Shown here one piece after another: positions 8,524-16,994 of a DNA stretch of 64,000 bases (position 1 is its first letter; each line of letters opens with the position of its first letter). The stretch covers positions 310,001 to 374,000 of the forward strand of contig NZ_JOAJ01000002.1 in assembly GCF_000720425.1 (NCBI RefSeq). Direction: 5' to 3'. Made by a program: the position numbers and the translations under genes. Below the pieces are notes generated by a model. It made no database searches and was not told the DNA's origin. It saw only the letters and a list, made by a program, of their open reading frames with translations. This DNA is from Nocardia rhamnosiphila NBRC 108938 (GTDB lineage: Bacteria > Actinomycetota > Actinomycetes > Mycobacteriales > Mycobacteriaceae).

Positions 8524-9957
8524 TCAGGCGAGGTCACGCGGTGCGCCGGTGCCCATGTACTTCGCGAGGTTGTGGTGCAGGTTCACGACACTGCGCTCGC
8601 GATACGGATTCGGTTTCGGACCGGAGAAGCCCAGGGTCTTCATGCCCTGCTGGACCGCGGCCATATTGTCGAAGTCCTGCGGCAGGACCGTCCGCCAGGC
8701 CGGGTCGCCCTCCGGAGTATGGATCCACTCCGTTTCGGGTGCCTCACCCTCGGGGAACAGCTCGTAGACCGCCGCCTCGAAAATGCATTTATCGGGGTCG
8801 TAGCCGTAGGGGCGCGCGCTGTAGCAGAGCATATTGTTCACCGCGTGGCCGATCTGGAAGTTCGGGAAGATCTGCCAGGCGGTACCGGCGGCCGCGACAT
8901 CGGCCGGGGTGACCGTCGGCCAGACGACCCCGCGCTTCTCGTCGTCGGCGCGGGCGGAGGCCAGCCAGTGCGCCATCACCTCCGGGCCCGGAGTGCCCTC
9001 GGGCAGTTCGTCGACGAGCCGGCGCGCCGCCTCCACCATGGTCCAGGTGGTGTTGGTGTTGGCGTTCTCCCAGGTGAAGTTCTGTAACTCGATGGTGGAT
9101 TTGCGGGCGTCGGGACCGTGGCCGAGGCGAATCTTGCCCTGGCTCTCCTCCTGGCCCTTCGGTGCGTCGTAGCCGATATTGCTGTGTTTGCCCTGCGCCC
9201 GCGCCCAGCCCAGGAACATGCCGAAATTCATGAACTCCGGATGGGTGTAGGGCACGTGGTAGGTCTCCATGAAGGCCTCCAGCGCGACCTTCCAATTGCA
9301 GTCGAACACCAGCCAGCGCCGCCACCGATAGCGCATGTTCTCCAGCCGGAACGGCGCGAGCAGGGTGGCCGCGGGTTCCAGGTATTCGCGCAGGGTTTCC
9401 GACGGATTCGGGTCCAGGTTGACGAAGATCCAGCCGCCCCAGGTGTCGACGTGCACATCGACGAGTCCGTCTCTGCCCTCGGTGAGACCGCAGGGCCAGT
9501 CCTCTCGTTCCGGGACGAAAGTGTTGCGGCCCTCGAGGTCGTAGCGCCAGCCGTGGAACCCGCAGACGAACTGCTTCTTCCGGCCGTGGGCGTTGCGTTC
9601 CCCGGGCGGGGTGTCGACCAGGCGCCGGCCGCGATGCGCGCACACATTGTGGTAGGCCCGGATCTTGTCCGGTGCCGTGCGCACGATGATCAGTGAATCG
9701 TCGAGGATCTCGTAGGTGAGATAGTCACCCACCCGCGGGATCTCCTCGATGCGCCCCACCTGCTGCCACACCTTGCGCCACAGCTTGTCGCGTTCGGCCT
9801 GCACATACTCGGGACTGAGGTAGGCCTCAACCCCGATCGTCATCGGCGCGGACAGCGGTTCGGTGTTCGTGGCGATATCGTCGGCGGTCTCGGCTGTGTC
9901 GATTGATCGCTCGCTACGCTCGGCTGTGTCCATTGATCGCTCGCTACGCTCGCTCAT
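8524..9957 (-). CDS. Rieske non-heme iron oxygenase, large subunit
   Basis: A 477-residue oxygenase component. The Rieske cluster ligands are CAHRG (Cys106, His108) and CGFHGW (Cys132, His135); the mononuclear iron site is METYHVPYTHPEF (His234, His239), with Glu231 where many family members have the bridging Asp. It hydroxylates or dihydroxylates using electrons from a reductase, which is not encoded beside it. The ATG at 9957 has GGGAG six bases upstream. The first about 25 residues (SERSERSMDTAERSERSIDTAE region) come from a 30-bp tandem DNA duplication and are probably not part of the fold. Confidence 0.92.
   Translation of the reverse strand: MSERSERSMDTAERSERSIDTAETADDIATNTEPLSAPMTIGVEAYLSPEYVQAERDKLWRKVWQQVGRIEEIPRVGDYLTYEILDDSLIIVRTAPDKIRAYHNVCAHRGRRLVDTPPGERNAHGRKKQFVCGFHGWRYDLEGRNTFVPEREDWPCGLTEGRDGLVDVHVDTWGGWIFVNLDPNPSETLREYLEPAATLLAPFRLENMRYRWRRWLVFDCNWKVALEAFMETYHVPYTHPEFMNFGMFLGWARAQGKHSNIGYDAPKGQEESQGKIRLGHGPDARKSTIELQNFTWENANTNTTWTMVEAARRLVDELPEGTPGPEVMAHWLASARADDEKRGVVWPTVTPADVAAAGTAWQIFPNFQIGHAVNNMLCYSARPYGYDPDKCIFEAAVYELFPEGEAPETEWIHTPEGDPAWRTVLPQDFDNMAAVQQGMKTLGFSGPKPNPYRERSVVNLHHNLAKYMGTGAPRDLA
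9889..9948. repeat. 30-bp tandem duplication within the Rieske gene 5' end
   Basis: Two adjacent 30-bp units, 9889-9918 and 9919-9948, match at 29 of 30 positions. Each contains ATTGATCGCTCGCTACGCTCG-like sequence, itself rich in GCTCGCTACGCTCG imperfect symmetry. Because 30 is a multiple of three, the copy adds ten residues in frame (MDTAERSERS / IDTAE) to the protein N-terminus. Confidence 0.85.
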
Positions 9958-10016
9958 GGCGTTCTCCCACCCCGGGTCCGGGGACAGTCGGTGTCGGTGC
10001 AGTGCATATCGGTGGT

Positions 10017-10862
10017 TCAGCTGGTGATCGCGGCGCGGAATCCCTCGTCCTTCAGGAACAGGGAGGTGTTGTCGGCGCCCAGATGGGTCCATTTCAGGTT
10101 CAGGCCGCCGTCCACCAGCAGCGTCTGACCGGTGATATAGGACGACAGCTGTGAGAGCAGGAACAGCACCGCGCCGGCCTGCTCCTCGGGCCGGCCGCGA
10201 CGGCCCATGGCGATGGCGGTCCGGTCGCGTCCGGGGTCCTCGTCCACGTAGGTTCCCGAGGCCGGGGTCTCGGTGACGCCGGGCGCGATCGCGTTCACCC
10301 GGATATCGCAGAGCGCCAGTTCGACCGCCAGCGTCCGGGTCGCCGCCACCAGGGCGGCTTTCGCGGTGCCGTAGGCGATATGGAACGGGGCGGTGTTCAA
10401 TCCGCTGATGGACGACAGCGAGACGATCGACCCCGGCCGGCCCTCTCTCCGGATCTCCGCGGCCACGGCCTGGCTCATGAAGAACATGGACTCGAGGTTC
10501 TGGTGGAACAGCGCCCGCCAGTCCTCCCGCGTCACCCGGGTGGCGGGCATCCAGGTGGCGGGCGCGGCGCCCCCGGCAATGTTCACCAGGCCGTAGAGCT
10601 CCCCTTCGGCCCGCCGGGCCGCTTCCAGAACGGTGGCGACTCCTTCGTCGGTGGCGGCGTCGGCCTGCACCGGAATCACCCTCAGGCCTTCCCCAGCCAG
10701 GGGTTCCACGTGCTTCGCGAGATTCTCGGCGCCCCGGCTCACCCCCAGCACCGTGGCTCCGGTCCGGGCGACCAGCCTGGTCACCGCGGTACCGATACCG
10801 CCGCCGCCCGCGCCGGACACGATCACCACGCGTCCGTCGAGCCCGAAGAAGTCGTTCGTCAT
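10017..10862 (-). CDS. Short-chain dehydrogenase/reductase
   Basis: About 281 residues starting at MTNDFFGLDGRVVIVSGAG. It has a glycine-rich cofactor loop GAGGGGIGTA, NIAGG, catalytic Ser in SLSSISG and YGTAK as the catalytic Tyr/Lys pair, and a C-terminal TGQTLLVDGG typical of classical SDRs. It probably interconverts an alcohol and a ketone. It lies 7 bp downstream of the SMP-30-like gene and upstream of the Rieske gene, so it may oxidise the alcohol made by the oxygenase before the Baeyer-Villiger step (inference). Confidence 0.88.
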   Translation of the reverse strand: MTNDFFGLDGRVVIVSGAGGGGIGTAVTRLVARTGATVLGVSRGAENLAKHVEPLAGEGLRVIPVQADAATDEGVATVLEAARRAEGELYGLVNIAGGAAPATWMPATRVTREDWRALFHQNLESMFFMSQAVAAEIRREGRPGSIVSLSSISGLNTAPFHIAYGTAKAALVAATRTLAVELALCDIRVNAIAPGVTETPASGTYVDEDPGRDRTAIAMGRRGRPEEQAGAVLFLLSQLSSYITGQTLLVDGGLNLKWTHLGADNTSLFLKDEGFRAAITS

Positions 10863-10869
10863 GGTTTCC

Positions 10870-12477
10870 TCACCCGTCCTTCCGGAACGCGAGCACACTG
10901 CCCTCGGCATCGGCGGCGATGTAGACGGTGCCGTCGGCGGCGGCCGTGATACCGGCGAACGGACCCTGTGGCCCGGAGAACGGCGGCATACCGAGCAGCG
11001 GTTTCGGGGTCACTCCCGGCGGCGCGCCGACCGGCAGGTTCCAGGCCAGGACCTCGCGCGCCTTCGTCTCCAGGTCGACGGAGACCAGACTCTTGGCCCC
11101 GGAGTCGACGACCAGCAGTTGCGAGCCGCGCACCAGAATGCCCTGCGGGGTGTCGAGGCCGTCGACGACCGTGTCCACCCCCGCCGGGGTGACCGAGACG
11201 ACGCGGCCCGCAGCGGATTCGGCCACCAGCAGGGTGCCGCCGGCGGTGAACGCGACGCCGAGCGGCTTCCGCAGCCCCGACGCGAGCACATCGACGCTGC
11301 CCCCACTGTTCACCCCCAGGACCCGCCCGGTACCGAACTCGGTGGTCACGATGACCCCGCCGGGACCGACCTCGACACCGTAGAGCTGATCGAACGGAGT
11401 TTCCGCACCCGCCAGGAACTCGCACTCCCCGGTACCCGGCCGCCAGCGGGCGATCTGCCCACCGGCGGTGGCGACGACGAATTCCCCCGGCCCGGTGGCG
11501 GTCACTCCACGCGTGAAGCCGGGGTACCCCGGGCTGAACAGCATGCCCTGGGTTTCCAGTCCGTCCGCGCCGACAGCATAGAAATAGGTGCCGTCGGCGA
11601 CGAAGAGGGTGCCGTCGGGGCCCACCGTCAGATCCAGCGGCCAGTTCAGCCCGCCGGGCAGCGTGGTCCTGGTTTCCCCACCGGCGAGGATCTCGGTGAT
11701 CTCACCGGTGAAATTGGAGACGAACAGGCGCCCATTCACCAGGGTGCAATTGTCCAGACCGGGGCTGAGCTGGGCCAGCACGGTTTTCTCCCCGTTGCGC
11801 GGGTTGATCCGCAGGACCTGTCCCGACGCCACCTGGGTGGAGACGATGAAACCGTCGGGGTCGAACTTCACCGAGTCGGGTACCCCGAGATCGCCCGCGA
11901 CGCGTTCGGGTGCACCGCCGTCGGGATGGATGCGCCAGATCTCGTTGGTGCCCATCACCGGGTAATAGAGCAACCCGTCGGGGCCGACCTCCATCGCATT
12001 GGGCTGCTCGATGTTCTCCAGCAGGATGCGCGGGGCGCCGCCGTCGAGCGGGAGTTCCATCAACCGGCCACCCGGCCGGCATTCGTTGATGAACAATCTG
12101 CCCTGATGGACGGTGATGCCGTTGGCACTGGGCAGATCTGCGCGCAGCAGCCGGGTGGTGCCGTCGGTGTGCCGGGCGCTGACCCGGCCGTCCATCACCT
12201 CGGTGGCGTAGAGGGTGCCGTCCGGATGGAAGGCGCAGTCGTCGGGCGCGACGATATCGCCGCCTTTGGCGCTGATGGTTTCGATTGCGCCGGTATCGAT
12301 ATCGAGCGCGCTGATCTGACTACCGGTGACCTGCGCGATATAGATCCGGCCGTCGGGACCGGTGCGCAGGCCGTTGGCTCCGAACAGCCGGCTCGGCGCC
12401 GTGACACGCCACTGCTGCCATCCCGCCGCGAGCCCGATCGACCGGCCGCCCTGAAAGCGAGCCTCTTGCTGCAACAT
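10870..12477 (-). CDS. SMP-30/NHL-like beta-propeller protein
   Basis: A 535-residue protein made of repeated blades of the form GPDGxLY/VADG. Examples are GLRTGPDGRIYIAQVTG, CAFHPDGTLYATEV, NAMEVGPDGLLYYPVMG and GVEVGPGGVIVTTEFG. The length suggests two consecutive six-bladed propellers. SMP-30/gluconolactonase proteins include lactonases that use a bound divalent metal. No signal peptide is visible. As first gene of the operon with a BVMO, it could hydrolyse a lactone made downstream, but the double-propeller length is unusual and the role is inferred. Confidence 0.72.
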   Translation of the reverse strand: MLQQEARFQGGRSIGLAAGWQQWRVTAPSRLFGANGLRTGPDGRIYIAQVTGSQISALDIDTGAIETISAKGGDIVAPDDCAFHPDGTLYATEVMDGRVSARHTDGTTRLLRADLPSANGITVHQGRLFINECRPGGRLMELPLDGGAPRILLENIEQPNAMEVGPDGLLYYPVMGTNEIWRIHPDGGAPERVAGDLGVPDSVKFDPDGFIVSTQVASGQVLRINPRNGEKTVLAQLSPGLDNCTLVNGRLFVSNFTGEITEILAGGETRTTLPGGLNWPLDLTVGPDGTLFVADGTYFYAVGADGLETQGMLFSPGYPGFTRGVTATGPGEFVVATAGGQIARWRPGTGECEFLAGAETPFDQLYGVEVGPGGVIVTTEFGTGRVLGVNSGGSVDVLASGLRKPLGVAFTAGGTLLVAESAAGRVVSVTPAGVDTVVDGLDTPQGILVRGSQLLVVDSGAKSLVSVDLETKAREVLAWNLPVGAPPGVTPKPLLGMPPFSGPQGPFAGITAAADGTVYIAADAEGSVLAFRKDG

Positions 12478-12533
12478 TCCGACTGACTCCCAACCGACCC
12501 GGCCGATAGCGCTGTTCCGCCTCGATGTCGAGG

Positions 12534-12597
12534 ACTTGTAAGGAATCTAACGCCCCATCCGGGCAAGCGCAATAAGTATTGCAATCTTTATAAGGAT
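12534..12597. promoter_or_regulatory. Operator/promoter region of the SMP-30 operon (GntR site 2)
   Basis: This stretch holds the 12-mer ATTGCAATCTTT at 12578-12589, identical to 94-105 before the GntR gene, and the overlapping ATCTTTATAAGGAT at 12584-12597, which matches 13 of 14 bases at 63886-63899. A weaker related element, CTTGTAAGGAAT, lies at 12535-12546. These AT-rich sites stand 58-120 bp upstream of the operon start, where a repressor would act. Confidence 0.5.
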
Positions 12598-12677
12598 GGA
12601 AACGAACGGTCGAGGACAGGGTCGGCCGGCCCTTCCTCGTACCCGCATCCGCAGCCGAGAGCTCAGCCCCTCACATG

Positions 12678-12694
12678 GGAGAATACCATTCTCC
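12678..12694. promoter_or_regulatory. GAGAAT-N3-ATTCTC inverted repeat (site O1)
   Basis: GGAGAATACCATTCTCC is a perfect 7-3-7 inverted repeat in the 374-bp gap between the SMP-30 operon and the pentapeptide gene. It is the strongest copy of a motif found at least five more times in the window. Which flanking gene it serves is unclear. Confidence 0.55.
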
Positions 12695-12851
12695 AATAAG
12701 GAAATGGGGACCACACTGCGCGGCCAATTCGCCTCGCCACGACCCGATCACGCGCCGGCGGTGACCGCGGCACGGCGCTGAGGGCGGCGCCCGCAGGTGT
12801 AGCGTCTCGGAGGTCCACCGCGTTCGTTTATTACGATCTCGTGAGGGTGCT

Positions 12852-13496
12852 ATGCCGCGGAAACTGACCGACCTGCCGTTCGCGAACCTGCTGGAACCGG
12901 CCGGTGCGATAGCGAGGGAGGGTGAGTACGACTGTCTCCGCTTCGACGACGCCGTGCTGACCGCGCCGGACGCCGCGCACACCGTGTTCGACCAGTGCAC
13001 CTTCCGGTCGGTGCAGGTGGACGGAGGTTCGCTGCGCGGTGCACGGTTCACCGAGGCCTGGTTGCACGGAATGCGGATCACCGGCACCGATCTGGCGGAC
13101 GCGGCCTGGATGGGCGCGGAGATCGTGGAGGGCGCCTGGTCCGGCGTCGAGGCGAGCGGCACCGAACTGCGCCGGGTGGAGTTCCACAACTGCAAACTCG
13201 ATTCGGTCAATTTCCGGGGCGCGGCCCTGACGAAGGTCCGGTTCGTCGACTGTGTGCTGCGGCATGTCGATTTCGGCGGCGCGACGCTGAACGAGGTCGA
13301 TTTCGCGGGTTCGGAGATCTCGGCCCTGGCGGTCCGTGACGCGCGGTTGACGAAAGTGGATTTCCGCGGGGCGCAGGCACTGCGGGTCGCCGAGGGGGTC
13401 ACCGCCCTGCGCGGTGCGATCGTCACCCCGGACCAATTGCTCGACCTCGCTCCGGCATTCGCCGCGTCCGTCGGACTCCTTGTCCAACCGGAGTAG
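12852..13496 (+). CDS. Pentapeptide-repeat protein
   Basis: A 214-residue protein built from A(D/N)LxX-like five-residue repeats over about residues 45-185. Examples are SLRGARFTEA, GTDLADAAWMGAEI, SVNFRGAALTKVRF and VDFGGATLNEVDF. Such repeats form a right-handed quadrilateral beta-helix. Known members include DNA-mimic gyrase protectors such as MfpA/Qnr, but most actinobacterial members have no known role, and resistance is not implied here. It converges on the TetR gene with an 11-bp gap and stands alone on its strand. Confidence 0.85.
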   Translation: MPRKLTDLPFANLLEPAGAIAREGEYDCLRFDDAVLTAPDAAHTVFDQCTFRSVQVDGGSLRGARFTEAWLHGMRITGTDLADAAWMGAEIVEGAWSGVEASGTELRRVEFHNCKLDSVNFRGAALTKVRFVDCVLRHVDFGGATLNEVDFAGSEISALAVRDARLTKVDFRGAQALRVAEGVTALRGAIVTPDQLLDLAPAFAASVGLLVQPE

Positions 13497-13507
13497 GACG
13501 GCGATCG

Positions 13508-14077
13508 TCAGCGCGGCGCGCGGGTGACGGCACGGGTCACGGTCGCGGCGATCTCCGCGTCGGTGAGACCGCTGTCCTGGATGAGCGCGTGCGAGAGCAC
13601 GGTCCGGACCACGACTTCGGCCGCCAGGCGCGGCGGTAGTGCCAGGCGCCCGTCGTCGCGGCCGGCGATCAGCGGTTCGGCGACCGCGGCCACGGATTCG
13701 ACCAGGTTCAGCTGCGCACTGCCGTGTTCGATGGCCACGGTGAGCAACCAGGCGGGTTCGTGTACGCGCAGATAGTTGAAGGCGCGGTGTTCCCGGAGGT
13801 AGCGCAACGCGAACAGCGTGGCGGCGCGGGCTATCTCGCCGACGCCGGTATCGAGTTCGAGCTCGGTGAACGCGGCGGCGACCATTTTCGCCACCTCGTG
13901 TCGCCCGACCGCGGAGACGAGCCCGTCCTTGTCCCCGAATTCCCGGTAGGCGGTGGCCCGGGAGACACCGGCCCGGGCGGCGACCGCGGCGTGGGTGAGG
14001 CCGTCGAGACCGCTCTCGCCGATCAGCTCGACCGCGGCGTCCAGCAACGCGTCCGATGACCGGGTGGAGGAAGTCAT
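13508..14077 (-). CDS. TetR-family transcriptional regulator
   Basis: About 189 residues from MTSSTRSSDALLDAAVELI. The helix-turn-helix is at about 30-55 (LTHAAVAARAGVSRATAYREFGDKDGL), followed by a helical ligand domain. The gene is divergent from the three-module flavoprotein gene. Between them lies a perfect 15-6-15 inverted repeat, so it very probably represses both itself and the flavoprotein (inference from layout). The ligand is unknown. Confidence 0.88.
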   Translation of the reverse strand: MTSSTRSSDALLDAAVELIGESGLDGLTHAAVAARAGVSRATAYREFGDKDGLVSAVGRHEVAKMVAAAFTELELDTGVGEIARAATLFALRYLREHRAFNYLRVHEPAWLLTVAIEHGSAQLNLVESVAAVAEPLIAGRDDGRLALPPRLAAEVVVRTVLSHALIQDSGLTDAEIAATVTRAVTRAPR

Positions 14078-14119
14078 GGACCTTTCTACCCCGCGGCGGC
14101 ACCGGGTTGCCACACTGCC

Positions 14120-14155
14120 GTTGCTGAGACTAATTTGGTGATTAGTCTCAGCAAC
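14120..14155. promoter_or_regulatory. Perfect 15-bp inverted repeat, probable TetR operator
   Basis: GTTGCTGAGACTAAT (14120-14134), a 6-bp spacer, and its exact reverse complement (14141-14155) lie between the divergent TetR and flavoprotein genes. The inner GAGACTAAT half-sites contain two AT-rich blocks that could include the promoter elements. Length, symmetry and position are typical of a TetR operator. Confidence 0.8.
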
Positions 14156-14208
14156 GGGGCCGAGTCCGGAGGTATCGAGACCGCTGGACAACGATGTCGG
14201 AGGCGAAT

Positions 14209-16713
14209 ATGACCGGATACACGGCAGCTCGGCCGCCTGCGCGTGGACGGGCCGTAGTGCTGGGCGCCAGTATGGGCGGCCTGCTCGCCGCCCGGGTGCT
14301 CAGTGAGAGCTTCGCCGAGGTACTGGTCATCGAGCGCGACGATCTGTCTGCCCCGGGAGACCGGCGGGGAGTCCCCCAGGGCAGACACGTCCACGCGCTG
14401 CTGGCCCGCGGGCGGCAGATTCTCGAGGACCTGTTCCCAGGCCTCACCGCGCAACTGCTCGCCGACGGCGCGGTCGAATGCCGGTCCCTCACCGAGATGC
14501 GGATGACCGTCGCCGGACATACGCTGCGGCAATCCGATTCCGGGTATTCGCTGCTCCAGGCCAGTCGCCCGTTTCTCGAATGGCGGGTGCGGGAGCGAGT
14601 CCGCGCCTTACCCGGTGTCCGGCTGCTCGACAACACCGCCGCGGAGCACCTGCTCACCGATGCGACGCGCGACCGGGTCACCGGCGTACGGGTCACCGGC
14701 CGCGATATCCACGCGGATCTGGTGGTGAGCAGTACCGGACGCCACGGCCCGGTGAACGATTGGCTGGCCGGCCTGGGTTACGAGCGCCCGGCGGAAGAGG
14801 GCGTACGGATCGATATGAAGTACGCGAGCCGCTCGCTGCGACTGCCCGCCGGCTCCGCGCCCGCGGACAAGGAGATCGTGATCGCGAACCAGAACCCGGC
14901 CCGGGGCCTGGCGCTGTTCGCGGTGGAGGACGGGCAGCACATCCTCACGCTCATCGGTTACGGAAAAGACCATCCGCCGACCGATCCGGACGGCTTCTGG
15001 CGATTCGCGTCCTCGGTCGCACCCGCCGACCTGCGGCCGGCGCTGCTCGACGCCGAACCCCTCACCGGGATCGCGACCTATCGCTACCCCGCCAATCAAC
15101 GCCGCCGTTACGAACGGCTCGACCGGTTCCCGGCGGGGCTGCTCGTGTTCGGTGATGCCGTCTGCAGTTTCAGCCCGGCCTTCGGCCAGGGTATGACGGT
15201 CTCGGCCCTGCAGGCGCTGCGACTGCGCGCGATACTCGCCGGCGGTGACCACGACCTGCCGCGGCGCTGGTTCCGGGCCGTGGCGGCCGCCATCGACGAC
15301 GCCTGGGCGATCACCGCCCTGTTCGATCTGGCCATGCCGCATGTGGATGCCGCCGGACGGCCCGCGCTGCGCGCACTCGGCCCGGTGGCCGGACTCGCCC
15401 TGGCGGCCGGCGAACGCGACGCGGCCATCGGCCGCCAGATCTCCCGCATCGCCGGCCTGCTGGACCCACCCACCGCGCTGCTGCGCCCGGAGCTGCTGGC
15501 CCGGATTGCGCTCACCCTGGGCGGTATCGGTCTGCGGAACCTTCCCGGACCGGGCGCGTCCCCGACCGCGCTCACCCTCGGCGGTCTCGGTTCGTCCCGG
15601 CCGGGACCGCGCCGCGCCGCGCCGGATCCGGCCGCGCGGTTCGATCCGCTGCCGCACGGCCCGGCGCGCGGATTCCACCGGCTCACCGTGCGCTCGGTGG
15701 TCCACGACACTCCCGGTAGCGCAATCGTCGAATTCGAGGTGCCCGCCCGGCTGCGGTCCCGGTTCGAATTCGCCGCGGGCCAGCACGTGGTCATCCGCGG
15801 CACCCACGACGGCGAGCCGGTCCGCCGCAGCTATTCGCTATGCGACGAGGCGGGGTCCGACCGGGTGCGGATCGCGCTGCGGCGCCGGGACCGCGGCGTG
15901 TTCAGCTCCCATGTGTTCGAGCACCGGATCACCGGTACCGCGCTCTATGTCTCCGAGCCGGCCGGGACCTTCACCCCCGAGCTGGATCCCACGGCCCGGC
16001 ACCGGTACGCGGCCGTCGCGGCGGGCAGCGGTATCACCCCGATCGTTTCGATCGTCGCCACCGTGCTCGCGGCCGAGCCGGACAGCACCGTCACCCTGCA
16101 CTACGGCAGCCGCGACCATGCGCACATCATGCTCGCCGCGCGGATACGGGAGCTGATCTGCCGCTATCCCGGGCGCCTGCACGTCGTCCACCATCTGTCC
16201 CGGCAGCGCACCGGACTACGGCCGGATCCACAGGGCCCGGCCCGCCGGTACCGCCGGATCGATCCGGTCGAGATCGCCCGTACCGACGCCGACCGGTGGT
16301 TCCTCTGCGGGCCGAAAGCTTTGGTGGCCGCCACGGTTACGGCCTTACGCGCCCGCGGCGTCGACCGGTCGCGGATCCGCACGGAGCTGTTCGAGACCCG
16401 GGCACCCCGGACACTTCGGACGAGTGGGGCGTCCAGCCGGGTCACGCTCACCGGATACGGTGAGCCGCTGGAATTCGCGATGCCACGCGAGCATACGATC
16501 CTGGACGCGGCCCTCACCCGGCGCGAGGACCTGCCCTACTCCTGCCTCGGCGGCTCCTGTGGCACCTGCCTCGCCACGCTCGAGCGCGGAGAGGTCGAGA
16601 TGGACACCGAGCCGCTGTCGGCGCTGACCGCCACGGACCGCACCGCCGGCCGGATACTCCCGTGCCTGGCCCGGCCGGTCACCCCGGAGGTCGCCCTGCG
16701 CTTCGGTGAATAA
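14209..16713 (+). CDS. Three-module flavoprotein: FAD monooxygenase-like + ferredoxin-NAD(P)H reductase + 2Fe-2S ferredoxin
   Basis: An 834-residue fusion. Residues 1-400 form a FAD-dependent oxidoreductase of the epoxidase/hydroxylase group (GASMGG at 19-24; GDAVCSFSPAFGQGM from 315). A Gly/Pro-rich linker follows, then a reductase of the PaaE/oxygenase-reductase type with FAD site RRSYS (539-543), pyridine-nucleotide site GSGITP (606-611) and CGP (700-702). The C-terminus is a plant-type ferredoxin with Cys779, 784, 787 and 819. ATG 14209 is preferred over ATG 14194 because GGAGG lies five bases before it. The chain could carry electrons from NAD(P)H to 2Fe-2S and perhaps to its own oxygenase module or a partner (inference). 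Confidence 0.85.
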   Translation: MTGYTAARPPARGRAVVLGASMGGLLAARVLSESFAEVLVIERDDLSAPGDRRGVPQGRHVHALLARGRQILEDLFPGLTAQLLADGAVECRSLTEMRMTVAGHTLRQSDSGYSLLQASRPFLEWRVRERVRALPGVRLLDNTAAEHLLTDATRDRVTGVRVTGRDIHADLVVSSTGRHGPVNDWLAGLGYERPAEEGVRIDMKYASRSLRLPAGSAPADKEIVIANQNPARGLALFAVEDGQHILTLIGYGKDHPPTDPDGFWRFASSVAPADLRPALLDAEPLTGIATYRYPANQRRRYERLDRFPAGLLVFGDAVCSFSPAFGQGMTVSALQALRLRAILAGGDHDLPRRWFRAVAAAIDDAWAITALFDLAMPHVDAAGRPALRALGPVAGLALAAGERDAAIGRQISRIAGLLDPPTALLRPELLARIALTLGGIGLRNLPGPGASPTALTLGGLGSSRPGPRRAAPDPAARFDPLPHGPARGFHRLTVRSVVHDTPGSAIVEFEVPARLRSRFEFAAGQHVVIRGTHDGEPVRRSYSLCDEAGSDRVRIALRRRDRGVFSSHVFEHRITGTALYVSEPAGTFTPELDPTARHRYAAVAAGSGITPIVSIVATVLAAEPDSTVTLHYGSRDHAHIMLAARIRELICRYPGRLHVVHHLSRQRTGLRPDPQGPARRYRRIDPVEIARTDADRWFLCGPKALVAATVTALRARGVDRSRIRTELFETRAPRTLRTSGASSRVTLTGYGEPLEFAMPREHTILDAALTRREDLPYSCLGGSCGTCLATLERGEVEMDTEPLSALTATDRTAGRILPCLARPVTPEVALRFGE

Positions 16714-16765
16714 CCCCGGCCACCGGGGCGGTCGCGTCGGCGATGCGCATCCGGAACGCCCATGC

Positions 16766-16816
16766 GGCGCCCGATATCCGCGTGCCCGGATATCGGGCGC
16801 CGAGCTCACTGCGACA
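16766..16816. repeat. Dispersed hairpin repeat, copy A
   Basis: GGCGCCCGATATCCG and its exact reverse complement (16787-16801), separated by CGTGCC, are followed by GAGCTCACTGCG. A related copy lies at 21228-21275 with the same order of blocks. It sits in the 281-bp gap after the flavoprotein gene and may end transcription, although no T-run follows. Confidence 0.65.
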
Positions 16817-16994
16817 CGACGGGGCAGGTCGGGACCGGGTGCCGCGGATCCGCCGCGCCTACGCGCCTACGTGCCGGCCGCAGGGGACGACCATCCGGTC
16901 CGGGAGCCGACGCCTTCGGCGACCTGGAAAACCCGACGCCTCACTCGCGCCGATCAGCGGCTGATGCCCTCGCCCAACCAATTGCCGAGCGGTA

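Noticed and set aside
10633..12486. 617-residue plus-strand open frame opposite the SMP-30 gene
   Set aside because: The minus-strand propeller repeats are clear. The plus frame is longer only because stop codons are rare in this frame.
12852..13496. Pentapeptide protein as a fluoroquinolone-resistance (MfpA/Qnr) protein
   Set aside because: The repeats fit the fold, but no sequence feature specific to gyrase protectors was seen, and most actinobacterial members are unrelated in role.
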